A DNA stretch of 64,000 nucleotides from Paenibacillus sp. JNUCC32 (lineage in GTDB: Bacteria; Bacillota; Bacilli; Paenibacillales; Paenibacillaceae), in contig NZ_CP062260.1 of assembly GCF_014863545.1 (NCBI RefSeq), positions 5,411,501 through 5,475,500 of the forward strand, written 5' to 3'. Shown here piece by piece: positions 25,519 to 34,199 of the stretch. A program made the position numbers and the translations under genes. The notes under the pieces were generated by a model, which ran no database searches, was not told the origin of the DNA, and was given only the letters and a program-made list of their open reading frames with translations. Position 1 is the first letter of the stretch. Each line of letters opens with the position of its first letter.

Positions 25519-27420
25519 TTATACGGACTTCAATGTTTCCAGCATATCTATATAGTCATCCGCAATGGACTCCCCATCGATCAGCAGATCGCCGACGGTA
25601 TCCATCGCGGCCTCGTTGATCTCATCAAGCAGCAGCGCCGGCATGGAGCCGGCCTGCTCCGCAATCCGCTGCAGCTGTGTTCGGTTCGATCCGGACTTGA
25701 GGGCGTGCAGAACCTCCAAGTGTATAAGGTTAAGACGCTCTCCGAGCTCCTGCCAATCCTCATCCAGTCCGTCCGTATTCCAAACCACCGCACCCTCAGA
25801 TGATTTACCAGCCGCCGGGACGGATGGTTCCTTACTCTCGGGTGCAGCGAGCGCTGTTCCTTCATCCTCCGAAGCAGCGATTGCCTTTTCTTCCTTCTCG
25901 GTCACAATAAGCGCTTCTTGCTCCTTAGCTTCATTCCGGGCTTCCTCTGGAACTGGCGTCTCTTCATAAATAACCGCATCAAAATCCATCACTGCCTGGA
26001 ACACTTCCGGGTTCTTCGCCGCGGATTTTGGAGAGGAATGCCCCTTTGAAGACGCACCCGTTCTCCTGATAGTTGCTGCATGTCCCCCATAGCCCGAAGA
26101 GGTCCCCGCATCCGTTACAATTTCCGCTGCAGGTCGGCTGTTCTCCGCTTCAACCTCCAGCTGCCCGGCTTCCTCCGTAAGCAGCATGTCGCGGACCTGG
26201 TCCGATTCCCGCTGCAAGCGGCGCAGCTTCCCCGTATCGATCTGAACCTCAGGCAGGCTCTGCTTGCGCTCGGCCTCCATCTGCTCCTGGATCTCTTTTT
26301 TCAGATAACGGGTGATGATCTCTTCCACTTCGGGTTCTACCGCATCCGCTCCGCGCAGCCTTCCCTTGAAGCCCCTCAATTCCCGCAGCTTATTCTCGGT
26401 CAAGCGGACCAGCCCGGTTATATAGGAGCGTAAAGGAGCGTGCTCGCTTAAGGACACTACCGTCAGCACGACGGTTCGGCCGTATAACCCGTGATCGTAC
26501 ACCGCGCTGCGGAATAAATGCCGTTTCACCTGCCGGGGCCGCGGCTGAAAGCGGTCGATAAGACGCTGCCCCTTCATTTTGGCCCAATAGCTGTCCACGA
26601 GCGCAATCACCTTCGGAGCGTACCCTTCCAGGTCCTTGCGTCCCTTCTCCTGGTAAAAACGGCTCTTCTCCACGTCATAATCCAGCAAATCGAGCAGCAG
26701 CTCCCACGTCAGCTCCACCGGCTGGAGGGAGAACCGGCGCTTCCATTCCTTCTCCTTCAGCTCAGCGGATAAGACGCGCGGAAAACGCTGGTACGTCTCC
26801 CGGATCGGCATATCCAGGCCATGCACGATCATAAAATCATATAACCACTCCCGTAGATACGTATCCAGCTTGGCATAACGCTTGCGGTAGGCCGTCCACG
26901 CTTGCTCCATCAATGCATAGCCCTGCAGGGGATCGCTCCAGCCCACGCCATGGATCAGCTCGTAAAAATAGACAAAAAGATAGGAAAGGTCCGTATCCGG
27001 ATATCGCCCGGACCTTACTTCCTCCCGCCAGTAAAAATACCATTTGAACTGGTCGCTGGCCATCTGGTCGTAGGTCGGCCAATAGCTTTTGAAGGCTACG
27101 AAAGGGGCCTCATCCTCCACATGCCATGCGAGTTCCCTCGCCTTCTGCACGAATTGCTGTTCCTTGGTCACATAGCGGAAGTCCTCGCCCCAATTCATGT
27201 CCAGCGGCTGCTGCGGCTTCACAATCAGGGAATTCTTCGCTTGCTCGTTAGGATTAACGATCTCCTCTTCCTGAAGATCCGGCCGCTTGTCCGGCAGTGG
27301 AATATCCTGCTCATCACCGGCCAGCTCGAATTCGGCAAAGCGAATCCCTTGGTCGGTCACGTGCGTAGTATGTCTTATCGAATCTATGTGATTGTCGTTG
27401 TTAGGCTTATCGTTTTTCAT
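25519..27420 (-). CDS. TerB_N/TerB_C domain protein
   Basis: This 633-aa cytoplasmic protein is the first gene of the cassette. Residues about 100-300 form a TerB_N-like domain with QFKWYFYWREEVRSGRYPD and LSYLFVYFYELIHGVG. Residues about 425-545 are an acidic, low-complexity linker. The last 85 residues (LIHLEVLHALKSGSNRTQL, then LLDEINEAAMDTVGDLLIDG) match TerB_C. Such proteins were predicted from comparative genomics to belong to Ter-linked stress or DNA-processing systems together with ATPases and helicases, which is the arrangement here. GGAGG lies nine bases before the ATG. No catalytic motif is visible, so a scaffold or sensor role is most likely. Confidence 0.82.
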   Translation of the reverse strand: MKNDKPNNDNHIDSIRHTTHVTDQGIRFAEFELAGDEQDIPLPDKRPDLQEEEIVNPNEQAKNSLIVKPQQPLDMNWGEDFRYVTKEQQFVQKARELAWHVEDEAPFVAFKSYWPTYDQMASDQFKWYFYWREEVRSGRYPDTDLSYLFVYFYELIHGVGWSDPLQGYALMEQAWTAYRKRYAKLDTYLREWLYDFMIVHGLDMPIRETYQRFPRVLSAELKEKEWKRRFSLQPVELTWELLLDLLDYDVEKSRFYQEKGRKDLEGYAPKVIALVDSYWAKMKGQRLIDRFQPRPRQVKRHLFRSAVYDHGLYGRTVVLTVVSLSEHAPLRSYITGLVRLTENKLRELRGFKGRLRGADAVEPEVEEIITRYLKKEIQEQMEAERKQSLPEVQIDTGKLRRLQRESDQVRDMLLTEEAGQLEVEAENSRPAAEIVTDAGTSSGYGGHAATIRRTGASSKGHSSPKSAAKNPEVFQAVMDFDAVIYEETPVPEEARNEAKEQEALIVTEKEEKAIAASEDEGTALAAPESKEPSVPAAGKSSEGAVVWNTDGLDEDWQELGERLNLIHLEVLHALKSGSNRTQLQRIAEQAGSMPALLLDEINEAAMDTVGDLLIDGESIADDYIDMLETLKSV

Positions 27421-27447
27421 CGAACATGAACCTCCGTCACAACTTCA

Positions 27448-27456
27448 ATTATACCA
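27448..27456 (-). promoter_or_regulatory. Extended -10 promoter of the TerB cassette
   Basis: TGGTATAAT on the minus strand is a TGn-extended perfect -10 box, about 28 bases before the TerB-domain gene. No good -35 box is seen, as is usual for extended -10 promoters. Confidence 0.5.
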
Positions 27457-27482
27457 TTTAACTTATGGGCGCCACCTGAGTT

Positions 27483-27510
27483 TTCACATGTTTCTCATCT
27501 GTATTATAAT
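27483..27510 (+). promoter_or_regulatory. Promoter of the M50-like peptidase gene
   Basis: TTCACA (27483-27488) and TATAAT (27505-27510) are 16 bases apart, some 50 bases before the ATG. Confidence 0.55.
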
Positions 27511-27559
27511 GGACGGAATGATAGTCTAGCGAATGACTTTATGCTGAAAGGACCTTCGA

Positions 27560-28222
27560 ATGAATAAATGGCTGAAAGCATTGTTATTTCTGGCCGGCGC
27601 GGCTTTTCTGACGAGGCTGATCCCCTTCTCTTCCTGGTTCCGTATTCTGGATACGATGATCCATGAGCTGGGGCATGCCGCCATGACCCTTCTCATGTCG
27701 GGCCGGGTGCTCAGCATCGAGCTGAATCCCGATCACAGCGGCGTCACCTATTCCATGCTGGCTTCCGGCGGGTGGAGTCCGATCGTAGTCTCGCTTGCAG
27801 GCTATACGTCGGCATCCCTGTTCGCCATTCTGATGTTCTACGGCTATGCCAAGAAAAAACAGGCTATCGGCCTGATCACCATTACCGTGCTAGCCCTCAT
27901 CATGATCATCTTCTTCGTTCGCGCCGGTTACGGATTATGGTGGCTTATCATATTTATGATCGTGAATCTGATCTTCTATTTCCTCGGCGATAAGGTCCGC
28001 AATTTCTATTATCTGCTGCTCGCCTTTCTCGTGCTGGAAGAATCCGTGGTCGGTCCGCTGACCCTCTTGACCATGGCGCTGACCCAGCCCAAGCAAGCGG
28101 GCGACGCGTCCAACCTGGCCAACATGACCGTGCTCCCGGCGTTCGCCTGGGCGCTGCTGTTCCTGCTGTTCTCCCTATGGTGCGCCAAGGTGGCGCTGCA
28201 GCTGTTCTGGAAGAAGCGGTGA
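27560..28222 (+). CDS. M50-family-like membrane metallopeptidase
   Basis: A 220-aa protein with about six membrane segments and the zinc-binding motif HELGH near residue 37 (ILDTMIHELGHAAMTLLMSG), as in M50B-like proteins. A second metal-ligand motif of the NPDG type typical of site-2 proteases is not obvious, so activity is uncertain. AAAGGA precedes the ATG by seven bases. It is transcribed away from the TerB cassette and has its own promoter and terminator, so a functional connection is not implied. Confidence 0.75.
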   Translation: MNKWLKALLFLAGAAFLTRLIPFSSWFRILDTMIHELGHAAMTLLMSGRVLSIELNPDHSGVTYSMLASGGWSPIVVSLAGYTSASLFAILMFYGYAKKKQAIGLITITVLALIMIIFFVRAGYGLWWLIIFMIVNLIFYFLGDKVRNFYYLLLAFLVLEESVVGPLTLLTMALTQPKQAGDASNLANMTVLPAFAWALLFLLFSLWCAKVALQLFWKKR

Positions 28223-28251
28223 CGAATCGTAGATTGCTTTATATTTAATAT

Positions 28252-28287
28252 AAAAGACCATTCCATGATGGAAATGGTCTTTTTTTC
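28252..28287 (+). terminator. Terminator after the M50-like gene
   Basis: AAGACCATTCC pairs with GGAAATGGTCTT and is followed by a run of seven or more T. Confidence 0.8.
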
Positions 28288-28433
28288 GTTCCAATATTTT
28301 CTTTGACTCTATCAATATTCCAAAATATAATAACATAGTCCTAGTATTTTAATCTCATATTAGGTATTTAGCAATGATTGAAGAGGGTTTTAAGAACTAT
28401 ATTCATATAAAATCTTACCAGGAGGCTACTAGA

Positions 28434-31127
28434 ATGCACATCACGAAAGCACTAAAGAAACCCGTCTTTGTCATGATCATGCTCATCTTCTCGCTGTCCA
28501 TCATGACGACGGCATGGGCCGCACAACCGAATGCGGACGATCTTCAAGGACATTGGGCGGAAACCCGGCTGCGCAGCTGGTCCGATCAGGGTCTGCTTCA
28601 GGGCTACAACGGGAAATTTAACCCCGATCGTCCTGTAACGCGGGCCGAATTGGTAACGCTGATCAACCGTTCTTTTGAAGTATCCGAACCAAGCAGCATC
28701 TCGTTTAAGGACTTGGAAACTTCTCATTGGGCTTATGACCAAATCGCCAGAGCCGTGAAAGCAGGCTACATCGATGGATATAACGACAATACGGTTCGCC
28801 CAGACCATACGGTTACCCGCGAAGAGGCCGCTGTCATGGTAGCCAAATTGACGGAGCTTGTCTCCGCCGAAACCGTGCCTGCAACCGATTTTAAGGACGA
28901 CTCCTCCATTTCCAAGTGGAGTAAACCGGCGGTTTCCGCCTTGGCTGAGAAAGCCGTTATCACCGGCAGCGCCAAAGGGAACTTTAATCCGCAGGGCAAA
29001 CTTACTCGCGCGGAGGCCGTTACCCTGCTCGATAAATCACTGGAGTACAAGGTTCCGACGGATATTACATACGATAAGGCTGGAACTTACGGACCGACTG
29101 CCGGCGTCGAAACGATCAAAGGGAATGTCATCGTAGCCGCGCCGGGCGTTACCCTTCAAAATGTGGTGATCGAAGGGAACCTTACGCTGACCGAGGCCGT
29201 CGGAGAGGGTGATGCCTTCTTCAAAAAAGTAAACGTCAAAGGTACCACGACCATTCAAGGCGGGGGAGCCAACTCGGTCCACTTCGAGGACTCTGTATTG
29301 GTACGCGTATCCGTTGACAAGCAAACCGGCACCGTGCGTGTCGTTGTCGTCGGAGAATCCGCGATTCAGCATGTGGTTGTCCATTCTCCGGTCAAGCTTG
29401 AGGAATCCAGCGTGACCGACAGCGGATTCGCCAATGTGGAAATCGCGAAGAACATGCCTCAAGGCTCCGAAGTTCAGCTTGTCGGCCAATTCGAGGATGT
29501 TCGCGTGCTTTCATCGGACATCAAAGTCAGCATCCCTAGCGGGTCCGTTAAGCAGTTGAACGTGGAAGAAGGAGCAAAAAATACGGAGATCAACGTCAAT
29601 GCCAATGCTTCGGTCATGGATCTCGTTCTGAACGCCGTTGCCAAACTGCTTGGTCAAGGCACCATCGCCAATGCAACGGTTAACGCGGATGCCGCCGGCT
29701 CTACATTCCAGAAGCGCCCTGGCGCGGTTGCCGGCGATGCGGCAAACACAATAACAGCACCGCCCGCAAGCGGCAGCACCACGGGCAGCGGCAATAACAG
29801 CGGCAACAACAGCAGCAACAATGGCGGCGGTGTGGTGGATGGCGGCTCCGGCGGCGGCAATAATGGGAGCAACCCGGGACCAGGCAACGGTGGCGGAAAC
29901 GGCGGAGAACCCGTTCCTTGCACAGGAACGGCAGACCAGTGCAGAGACGCCCGCCTGGTGGATCTCACCGTATCCGGCTTCACCATGAACCAATTGGATG
30001 CGAACGAGTACACTACGGGAGTCACCGGCTTTAGTCCGGACACGTTCGAATACAGCATCGTGACGGACCGCAGTATGACTCAGCCCGTACCGGCTACGGT
30101 ATCTGTCACGAAAGCGACTTACCACAAGGTAGACTATACCGTCTGGGAGGATGGAGCCAATACCTTGGCTTCCGGGACGATCACCGACGAGAATCCTGCA
30201 TTCAACCTGGAGATCAAAGGCATGAAGGATGTACGGGTTCGCTTGACCGTCACGAGCGGAGACGGAATCGGCAAGAAGGTCTACGAAATTTTCATTCAAT
30301 ACCCAAGAACGATCCAAGAGGGTCTAAAGATTGGTTCCCACAAGGGGACGCACAGCAACAACGGAGTGCTGGTAGGGGAAAAGATGTACTACAACCTCAT
30401 TAAAGGCAATGTAGGCGGAATCAAGCTGGGGGAACTGTACACGGTTCTCTTATATGAGCCGAACGCTTCCACGCCGTTCCTGACCTGCCAATATACCAGC
30501 TGTAACCTGCCGGACGGCAAATTTGCTAAGGATACCGCAGGTACCTGGAGGGTAGAGATTCTTCGCGACGGTGCGGTTGTAGACTCCGGCGATTATCAAT
30601 ACGATTTCATGACGGCGCCGATGCTGACCAACGACATCGGATTGCGGGCTTCTGCCGTTACCAAGCAGGAATTGATCGATTTCTTCTTGAGCGGAGGAAA
30701 CTTCACCACGCCGTTTAAGTACGGTTATCTCGTCTACGCGGACATGTCCAAGCTTCGCGCCGAGTTTCCGACAGCCAAATTCTTCGTGGAAGGGTCGTAT
30801 GAGATGTACATGCCGACCTCCTCGCTCCCTTCGGGATTGAGCGTAGACGAATTGAAGGGCAATTTGCAGCCGTACGGGTACCAAGCTTACCAAATGAGCA
30901 GCTTGCGCCCAATTCCATCCGGTTCGGGAGAGGTACAGCTCACAGGGGGATACTACCACCAATCCGACTATGATAATGAAAAAATAGTCAACGATAAAGT
31001 CGTGTACCTAAGTCTATACGATGAAAATCGCAACATCATCGGTCAATACGTCACCATCCTGGAGTTCGACCAGGACCATGTTGCTGACGGGTTTACGCCG
31101 TCTGAAACCTGGCAGCCGACTCCGTAA
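28434..31127 (+). CDS. SLH-domain surface protein with beta-solenoid and cadherin-like regions
   Basis: This secreted protein of about 897 aa has a signal peptide ending near AWAA. Three SLH domains follow (LQGHWAETRLRSWSDQGLLQG; LETSHWAYDQIARAVKAGYI; ISKWSKPAVSALAEKAVITG), anchoring it to pyruvylated cell-wall polymer. Next comes a Val/Gly-rich region (VETIKGNVIVAAPGVTLQNV onward) that looks like a short beta-solenoid. A linker of about 70 residues made of Gly, Ser and Asn leads to a cadherin-like beta-sandwich (FSPDTFEYSI). The C-terminal 250 residues are unrecognised. The ATG at 28434 follows AGGAGG by nine bases, and an upstream ATG lacks one. It is probably an S-layer-associated or adhesive protein; partners are unknown. 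Confidence 0.85.
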   Translation: MHITKALKKPVFVMIMLIFSLSIMTTAWAAQPNADDLQGHWAETRLRSWSDQGLLQGYNGKFNPDRPVTRAELVTLINRSFEVSEPSSISFKDLETSHWAYDQIARAVKAGYIDGYNDNTVRPDHTVTREEAAVMVAKLTELVSAETVPATDFKDDSSISKWSKPAVSALAEKAVITGSAKGNFNPQGKLTRAEAVTLLDKSLEYKVPTDITYDKAGTYGPTAGVETIKGNVIVAAPGVTLQNVVIEGNLTLTEAVGEGDAFFKKVNVKGTTTIQGGGANSVHFEDSVLVRVSVDKQTGTVRVVVVGESAIQHVVVHSPVKLEESSVTDSGFANVEIAKNMPQGSEVQLVGQFEDVRVLSSDIKVSIPSGSVKQLNVEEGAKNTEINVNANASVMDLVLNAVAKLLGQGTIANATVNADAAGSTFQKRPGAVAGDAANTITAPPASGSTTGSGNNSGNNSSNNGGGVVDGGSGGGNNGSNPGPGNGGGNGGEPVPCTGTADQCRDARLVDLTVSGFTMNQLDANEYTTGVTGFSPDTFEYSIVTDRSMTQPVPATVSVTKATYHKVDYTVWEDGANTLASGTITDENPAFNLEIKGMKDVRVRLTVTSGDGIGKKVYEIFIQYPRTIQEGLKIGSHKGTHSNNGVLVGEKMYYNLIKGNVGGIKLGELYTVLLYEPNASTPFLTCQYTSCNLPDGKFAKDTAGTWRVEILRDGAVVDSGDYQYDFMTAPMLTNDIGLRASAVTKQELIDFFLSGGNFTTPFKYGYLVYADMSKLRAEFPTAKFFVEGSYEMYMPTSSLPSGLSVDELKGNLQPYGYQAYQMSSLRPIPSGSGEVQLTGGYYHQSDYDNEKIVNDKVVYLSLYDENRNIIGQYVTILEFDQDHVADGFTPSETWQPTP

Positions 31128-31145
31128 GTAGGAGTTAACTAAAAG

Positions 31146-31187
31146 AGGAGCATCGTTGTAGCGTACGCTACAACGATGCTCCTTTGC
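31146..31187. terminator. Strong bidirectional terminator with a perfect 38-bp palindrome
   Basis: AGGAGCATCGTTGTAGCGT and its exact complement meet at a central GTAC (31163-31166). The palindrome lies between the convergent SLH and GH2 genes, with A residues before and T residues after. Confidence 0.75.
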
Positions 31188-31283
31188 TGTTCCCTGGGTC
31201 GGTCCATGGGCCGGTCGCATTTGATCGCCTCCCATATTCCTCACCACTAAACTCAAGGCTGCCATTCATCAACCTTTCTTATA

Positions 31284-34052
31284 TCACCGGCACCGTACCA
31301 GCAAATCGATCGGATAACGGCCTGCATTCCGACCATACAAACTGATGCCGCCCTCCTCGGTGCGCAGCTCCAGACGGAAGCTCCGCTTGCGGTCCAGCTC
31401 TGCCGCGAGTCTGCCCGGCACCTGCGCCTGGCACAGATAGCCGTACGAACCGGCCTCTTCCAGAAGGTTATGAACCGGCTGATAGTGCCACGACAGCACG
31501 CCCCGGCTGTCGGCAGGGTCATCCGCGAGCACGGCCTCGCCGATTTTGACATCGTCCACCCACACCGATACACGGGATTCATGCAGCTCTTCATCCGTCA
31601 TATAATAGGTGCTTGGATTATATTCCACGTCCGCCGACGCCCCGTGCATAAAGTCGATTCCGTGAGCGCGATGCCGCGCGCCCTCGATATTTCTTGCCAA
31701 TAAGCGCTTCGCGCCTGCCTCGAAAACAATGTCGATATCGCGGATCAGCGGCTGTTCCTCACGGTCCGGCAGCTGCACGTCATAGACGAACCGCCCTTCA
31801 CCGCCGCCGTTTACTTTGGAGCCTAGAAGCGCCTCCCACATGTAGGCAAAGCTTTGCTCACGGAACGAGTTGACGGGAATGCTTAAGGTAGTGACATCCG
31901 CTCCATCGTTCCCTTGTTCCTCTGCACCACGCACATCAAACGTGGTAAAGTTACGCGTTACGACGACGCCTCCTGCATTCAGGAGACGAACACCGAGGAT
32001 CGCGACCGCATCGGTCTCCGGCATGCGAAGCTGCAGTTCGGTCAGCGGCGCCACGCCGTAGCCGTCCCATGCCACTTCCAGGGTTCCTTGATCCGCCACG
32101 ACCTTCGTGCCAAGCCGGTCATAGGATAATTCCCAGGCAACGGTCAGCTTCTGCCCGTGATATTGATCCGAATAACTGGAACGCAGCAGCGGTATGGTCT
32201 TCTCAGCCCCTTGGTCCAGCGTCTGGCACGGCGGTGCGTCGATCACGATAAAGTCCGGCGTGTGCAGATCGGCGATTGTCATGCCTGGCACAAAATCCTC
32301 GTACCCGAATTTTTTGTCCGTCCCATCCAGCCGATAATAGCCGTTGAACTCGTTCGTGACGTCGCGGAATTCCGTGAACACGAAGCCGCACAGCTTATCA
32401 TGGCGGCGGAATTCGTTGAGCATGTAACGATAGTGCCATGCGAGATCGCTGTCCCCGGCTCCCCCGTCGATTCCCCACACATTTCCGCATTCGCTGTTCA
32501 TGAGCGGAGCATCGCCTTGCTGGTTGCCGCCGATGTAGTTATGCTCCGATCCAGGATACGTCTTCTGTACAATTTCCTCGATATGATTACGCAGCGGTTC
32601 ATAACCGTTGATATAAAAATGCCAAGTGTTGATATCTGTCTCCACATGATCATAATTGCATGGCGAATTGTCCTCCACGATCCGGGTAGGGTCAACACTC
32701 TTGGCCCAGCGGTACTTCTCCCGCACCCACTCCTGCGTCTCCGGGAGATAATAATGTTGCTGTCCTTCGCCGCCTGTCAGGCCGGCAGCCTCGCTATCCG
32801 TGCGAAGCCCCCAAGTTTCGTTAAACATAACCCACGAAAAAATCGACGGATGATTCCGGTCCCGTTCAATCACTTCCAGCGCCTCGCGCTCATAGGCGGA
32901 ACGCGCCGTCTCGTCCGGGTTGCCCCAGAAGCACGGCATATCCTCCATCACCAGAATCCCGAGTTTATCCGCCCAATACAGCTTGCGGGGCTCCTCCGGC
33001 TTAATATGAATCCGCACGAAGTTCAGCCCGAGCCGTTTCATCAGGTAAATCTCGTCCCGCATCTCAGTATCCGTCGGGTAAGTGAAGAATCCCGTCTGAT
33101 GGTAAGACTGGTCCAGCGTTCCGTTTAAATAAACCGGCTTCCCGTTCAACGTAATCCAGCGGTAATCCCGGCCGTCGAACTTCGCCGTCCCGATCTCGCG
33201 TATCCCAAAATAAGTATGAACGACATCCTCGCCGGCGGAACCCGCCAGGCGCAGCTCCCCCTCGTATAAATGCGGGGTTTCGGGACTCCAAAGCTGCGGA
33301 TCGTCGACCTGGAACACCGTTATCCGTTCATTCGCGCCTTCTTGCAGCTCCCACTCCGTCTGATGGGTGATCGAGCCCCCAGCGAACGAGAGCCCAAGTG
33401 TCACGGTGCCTGCTTCCTGCGCCTGGATTTTGGACTTCAATTCGATGCGGCCGTCCATGGAAGTCGTAAAGGTTGCTTGCTCCAAGTAGGTTTGCGGCCG
33501 GGCCTCCAGCCAAACCGGCTGCCAAATCCCTCTGATCTCGCCGTACCCCTGTTTCCCGCGGGCTTGGTAGTTATGGTCGTAATCCTCGGCACGAACCACG
33601 AGAATATTGTCTTGTTCCGTATTCCAAACGGTGGTCACCTCAAACTCGAAGGTTCCGTATCCGCCTTGAAACGAGCCGACATGCTTGCCGTTGACCCATA
33701 CGTCGCACAAATAATCCACGGCGCCGAATCGCAGGAAGATCCGCGATGGCTTCTCGGCCGGCTCCCATCTCACGGACCGGCGATACCAGCCAACTCCCTT
33801 CTCGTCTCGTGCAATGCCGGATAAGGGACTGACCCACGAGAACGGCACCGTGATCTCCGAATCAAAAAGACCGGCGTCTCCCCCTTGCAACCGTTTCGAG
33901 CCCGCGCCGCCTTGCTCCAAAGCGCCGTCGGTCTCGAGCGTGAACGACCACGGCCCGTTCAAATTCAGCCAGTCTTTTCGTTCAAAATCCGGTCTCGGAT
34001 ACTCGGGACGTGGAATGTCCGTACGGATGGGCGCTGCCACAGGAATCTTCAT
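31284..34052 (-). CDS. Glycoside hydrolase family 2 enzyme
   Basis: A 922-aa intracellular enzyme with the GH2 domain order. A sugar-binding jelly roll (about 20-200, with WYRRSVRW, DYLCDVWVNGKHVGSFQGGYGTFEF and GIWQPVWLE) is followed by an immunoglobulin-like domain. The TIM barrel contains LGLNFVRIHIKPEEPRKLYWADKLGI and the acid/base Glu in SWVMFNETWG. About 300 additional C-terminal residues form beta-rich domains. It has no signal peptide. The family hydrolyses beta-galactosides, beta-glucuronides or beta-mannosides; the specificity here is open. It is divergent from an ArsR-type regulator that probably controls it. Confidence 0.88.
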   Translation of the reverse strand: MKIPVAAPIRTDIPRPEYPRPDFERKDWLNLNGPWSFTLETDGALEQGGAGSKRLQGGDAGLFDSEITVPFSWVSPLSGIARDEKGVGWYRRSVRWEPAEKPSRIFLRFGAVDYLCDVWVNGKHVGSFQGGYGTFEFEVTTVWNTEQDNILVVRAEDYDHNYQARGKQGYGEIRGIWQPVWLEARPQTYLEQATFTTSMDGRIELKSKIQAQEAGTVTLGLSFAGGSITHQTEWELQEGANERITVFQVDDPQLWSPETPHLYEGELRLAGSAGEDVVHTYFGIREIGTAKFDGRDYRWITLNGKPVYLNGTLDQSYHQTGFFTYPTDTEMRDEIYLMKRLGLNFVRIHIKPEEPRKLYWADKLGILVMEDMPCFWGNPDETARSAYEREALEVIERDRNHPSIFSWVMFNETWGLRTDSEAAGLTGGEGQQHYYLPETQEWVREKYRWAKSVDPTRIVEDNSPCNYDHVETDINTWHFYINGYEPLRNHIEEIVQKTYPGSEHNYIGGNQQGDAPLMNSECGNVWGIDGGAGDSDLAWHYRYMLNEFRRHDKLCGFVFTEFRDVTNEFNGYYRLDGTDKKFGYEDFVPGMTIADLHTPDFIVIDAPPCQTLDQGAEKTIPLLRSSYSDQYHGQKLTVAWELSYDRLGTKVVADQGTLEVAWDGYGVAPLTELQLRMPETDAVAILGVRLLNAGGVVVTRNFTTFDVRGAEEQGNDGADVTTLSIPVNSFREQSFAYMWEALLGSKVNGGGEGRFVYDVQLPDREEQPLIRDIDIVFEAGAKRLLARNIEGARHRAHGIDFMHGASADVEYNPSTYYMTDEELHESRVSVWVDDVKIGEAVLADDPADSRGVLSWHYQPVHNLLEEAGSYGYLCQAQVPGRLAAELDRKRSFRLELRTEEGGISLYGRNAGRYPIDLLVRCR

Positions 34053-34135
34053 GAAGCGAACACAACCTTTCCTTGTTCTGAATTTGACCCTATTCTAGCA
34101 CCTATATATAATTATTGCAATGTACATTATACTTT

Positions 34136-34158
34136 TACAATATAACAAATTTATTGTA
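34136..34158. promoter_or_regulatory. Possible operator between the GH2 and ArsR-type genes
   Basis: TACAATA (34136-34142) and TATTGTA (34152-34158) form an inverted repeat with a 9-base spacer. A related TATTGCAATGTACA lies at about 34114. The region is AT-rich, so chance is not excluded. Confidence 0.4.
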
Positions 34159-34199
34159 CACTTGGAGTCACTATAACGCTTCAGAAAAGGAAGGGAATT

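Noticed and set aside
21098..27420. Complete BREX system
   Set aside because: Only BrxD-like and BrxHI-like components are found; the methylase, PglZ and other defining genes are absent from the neighbourhood.
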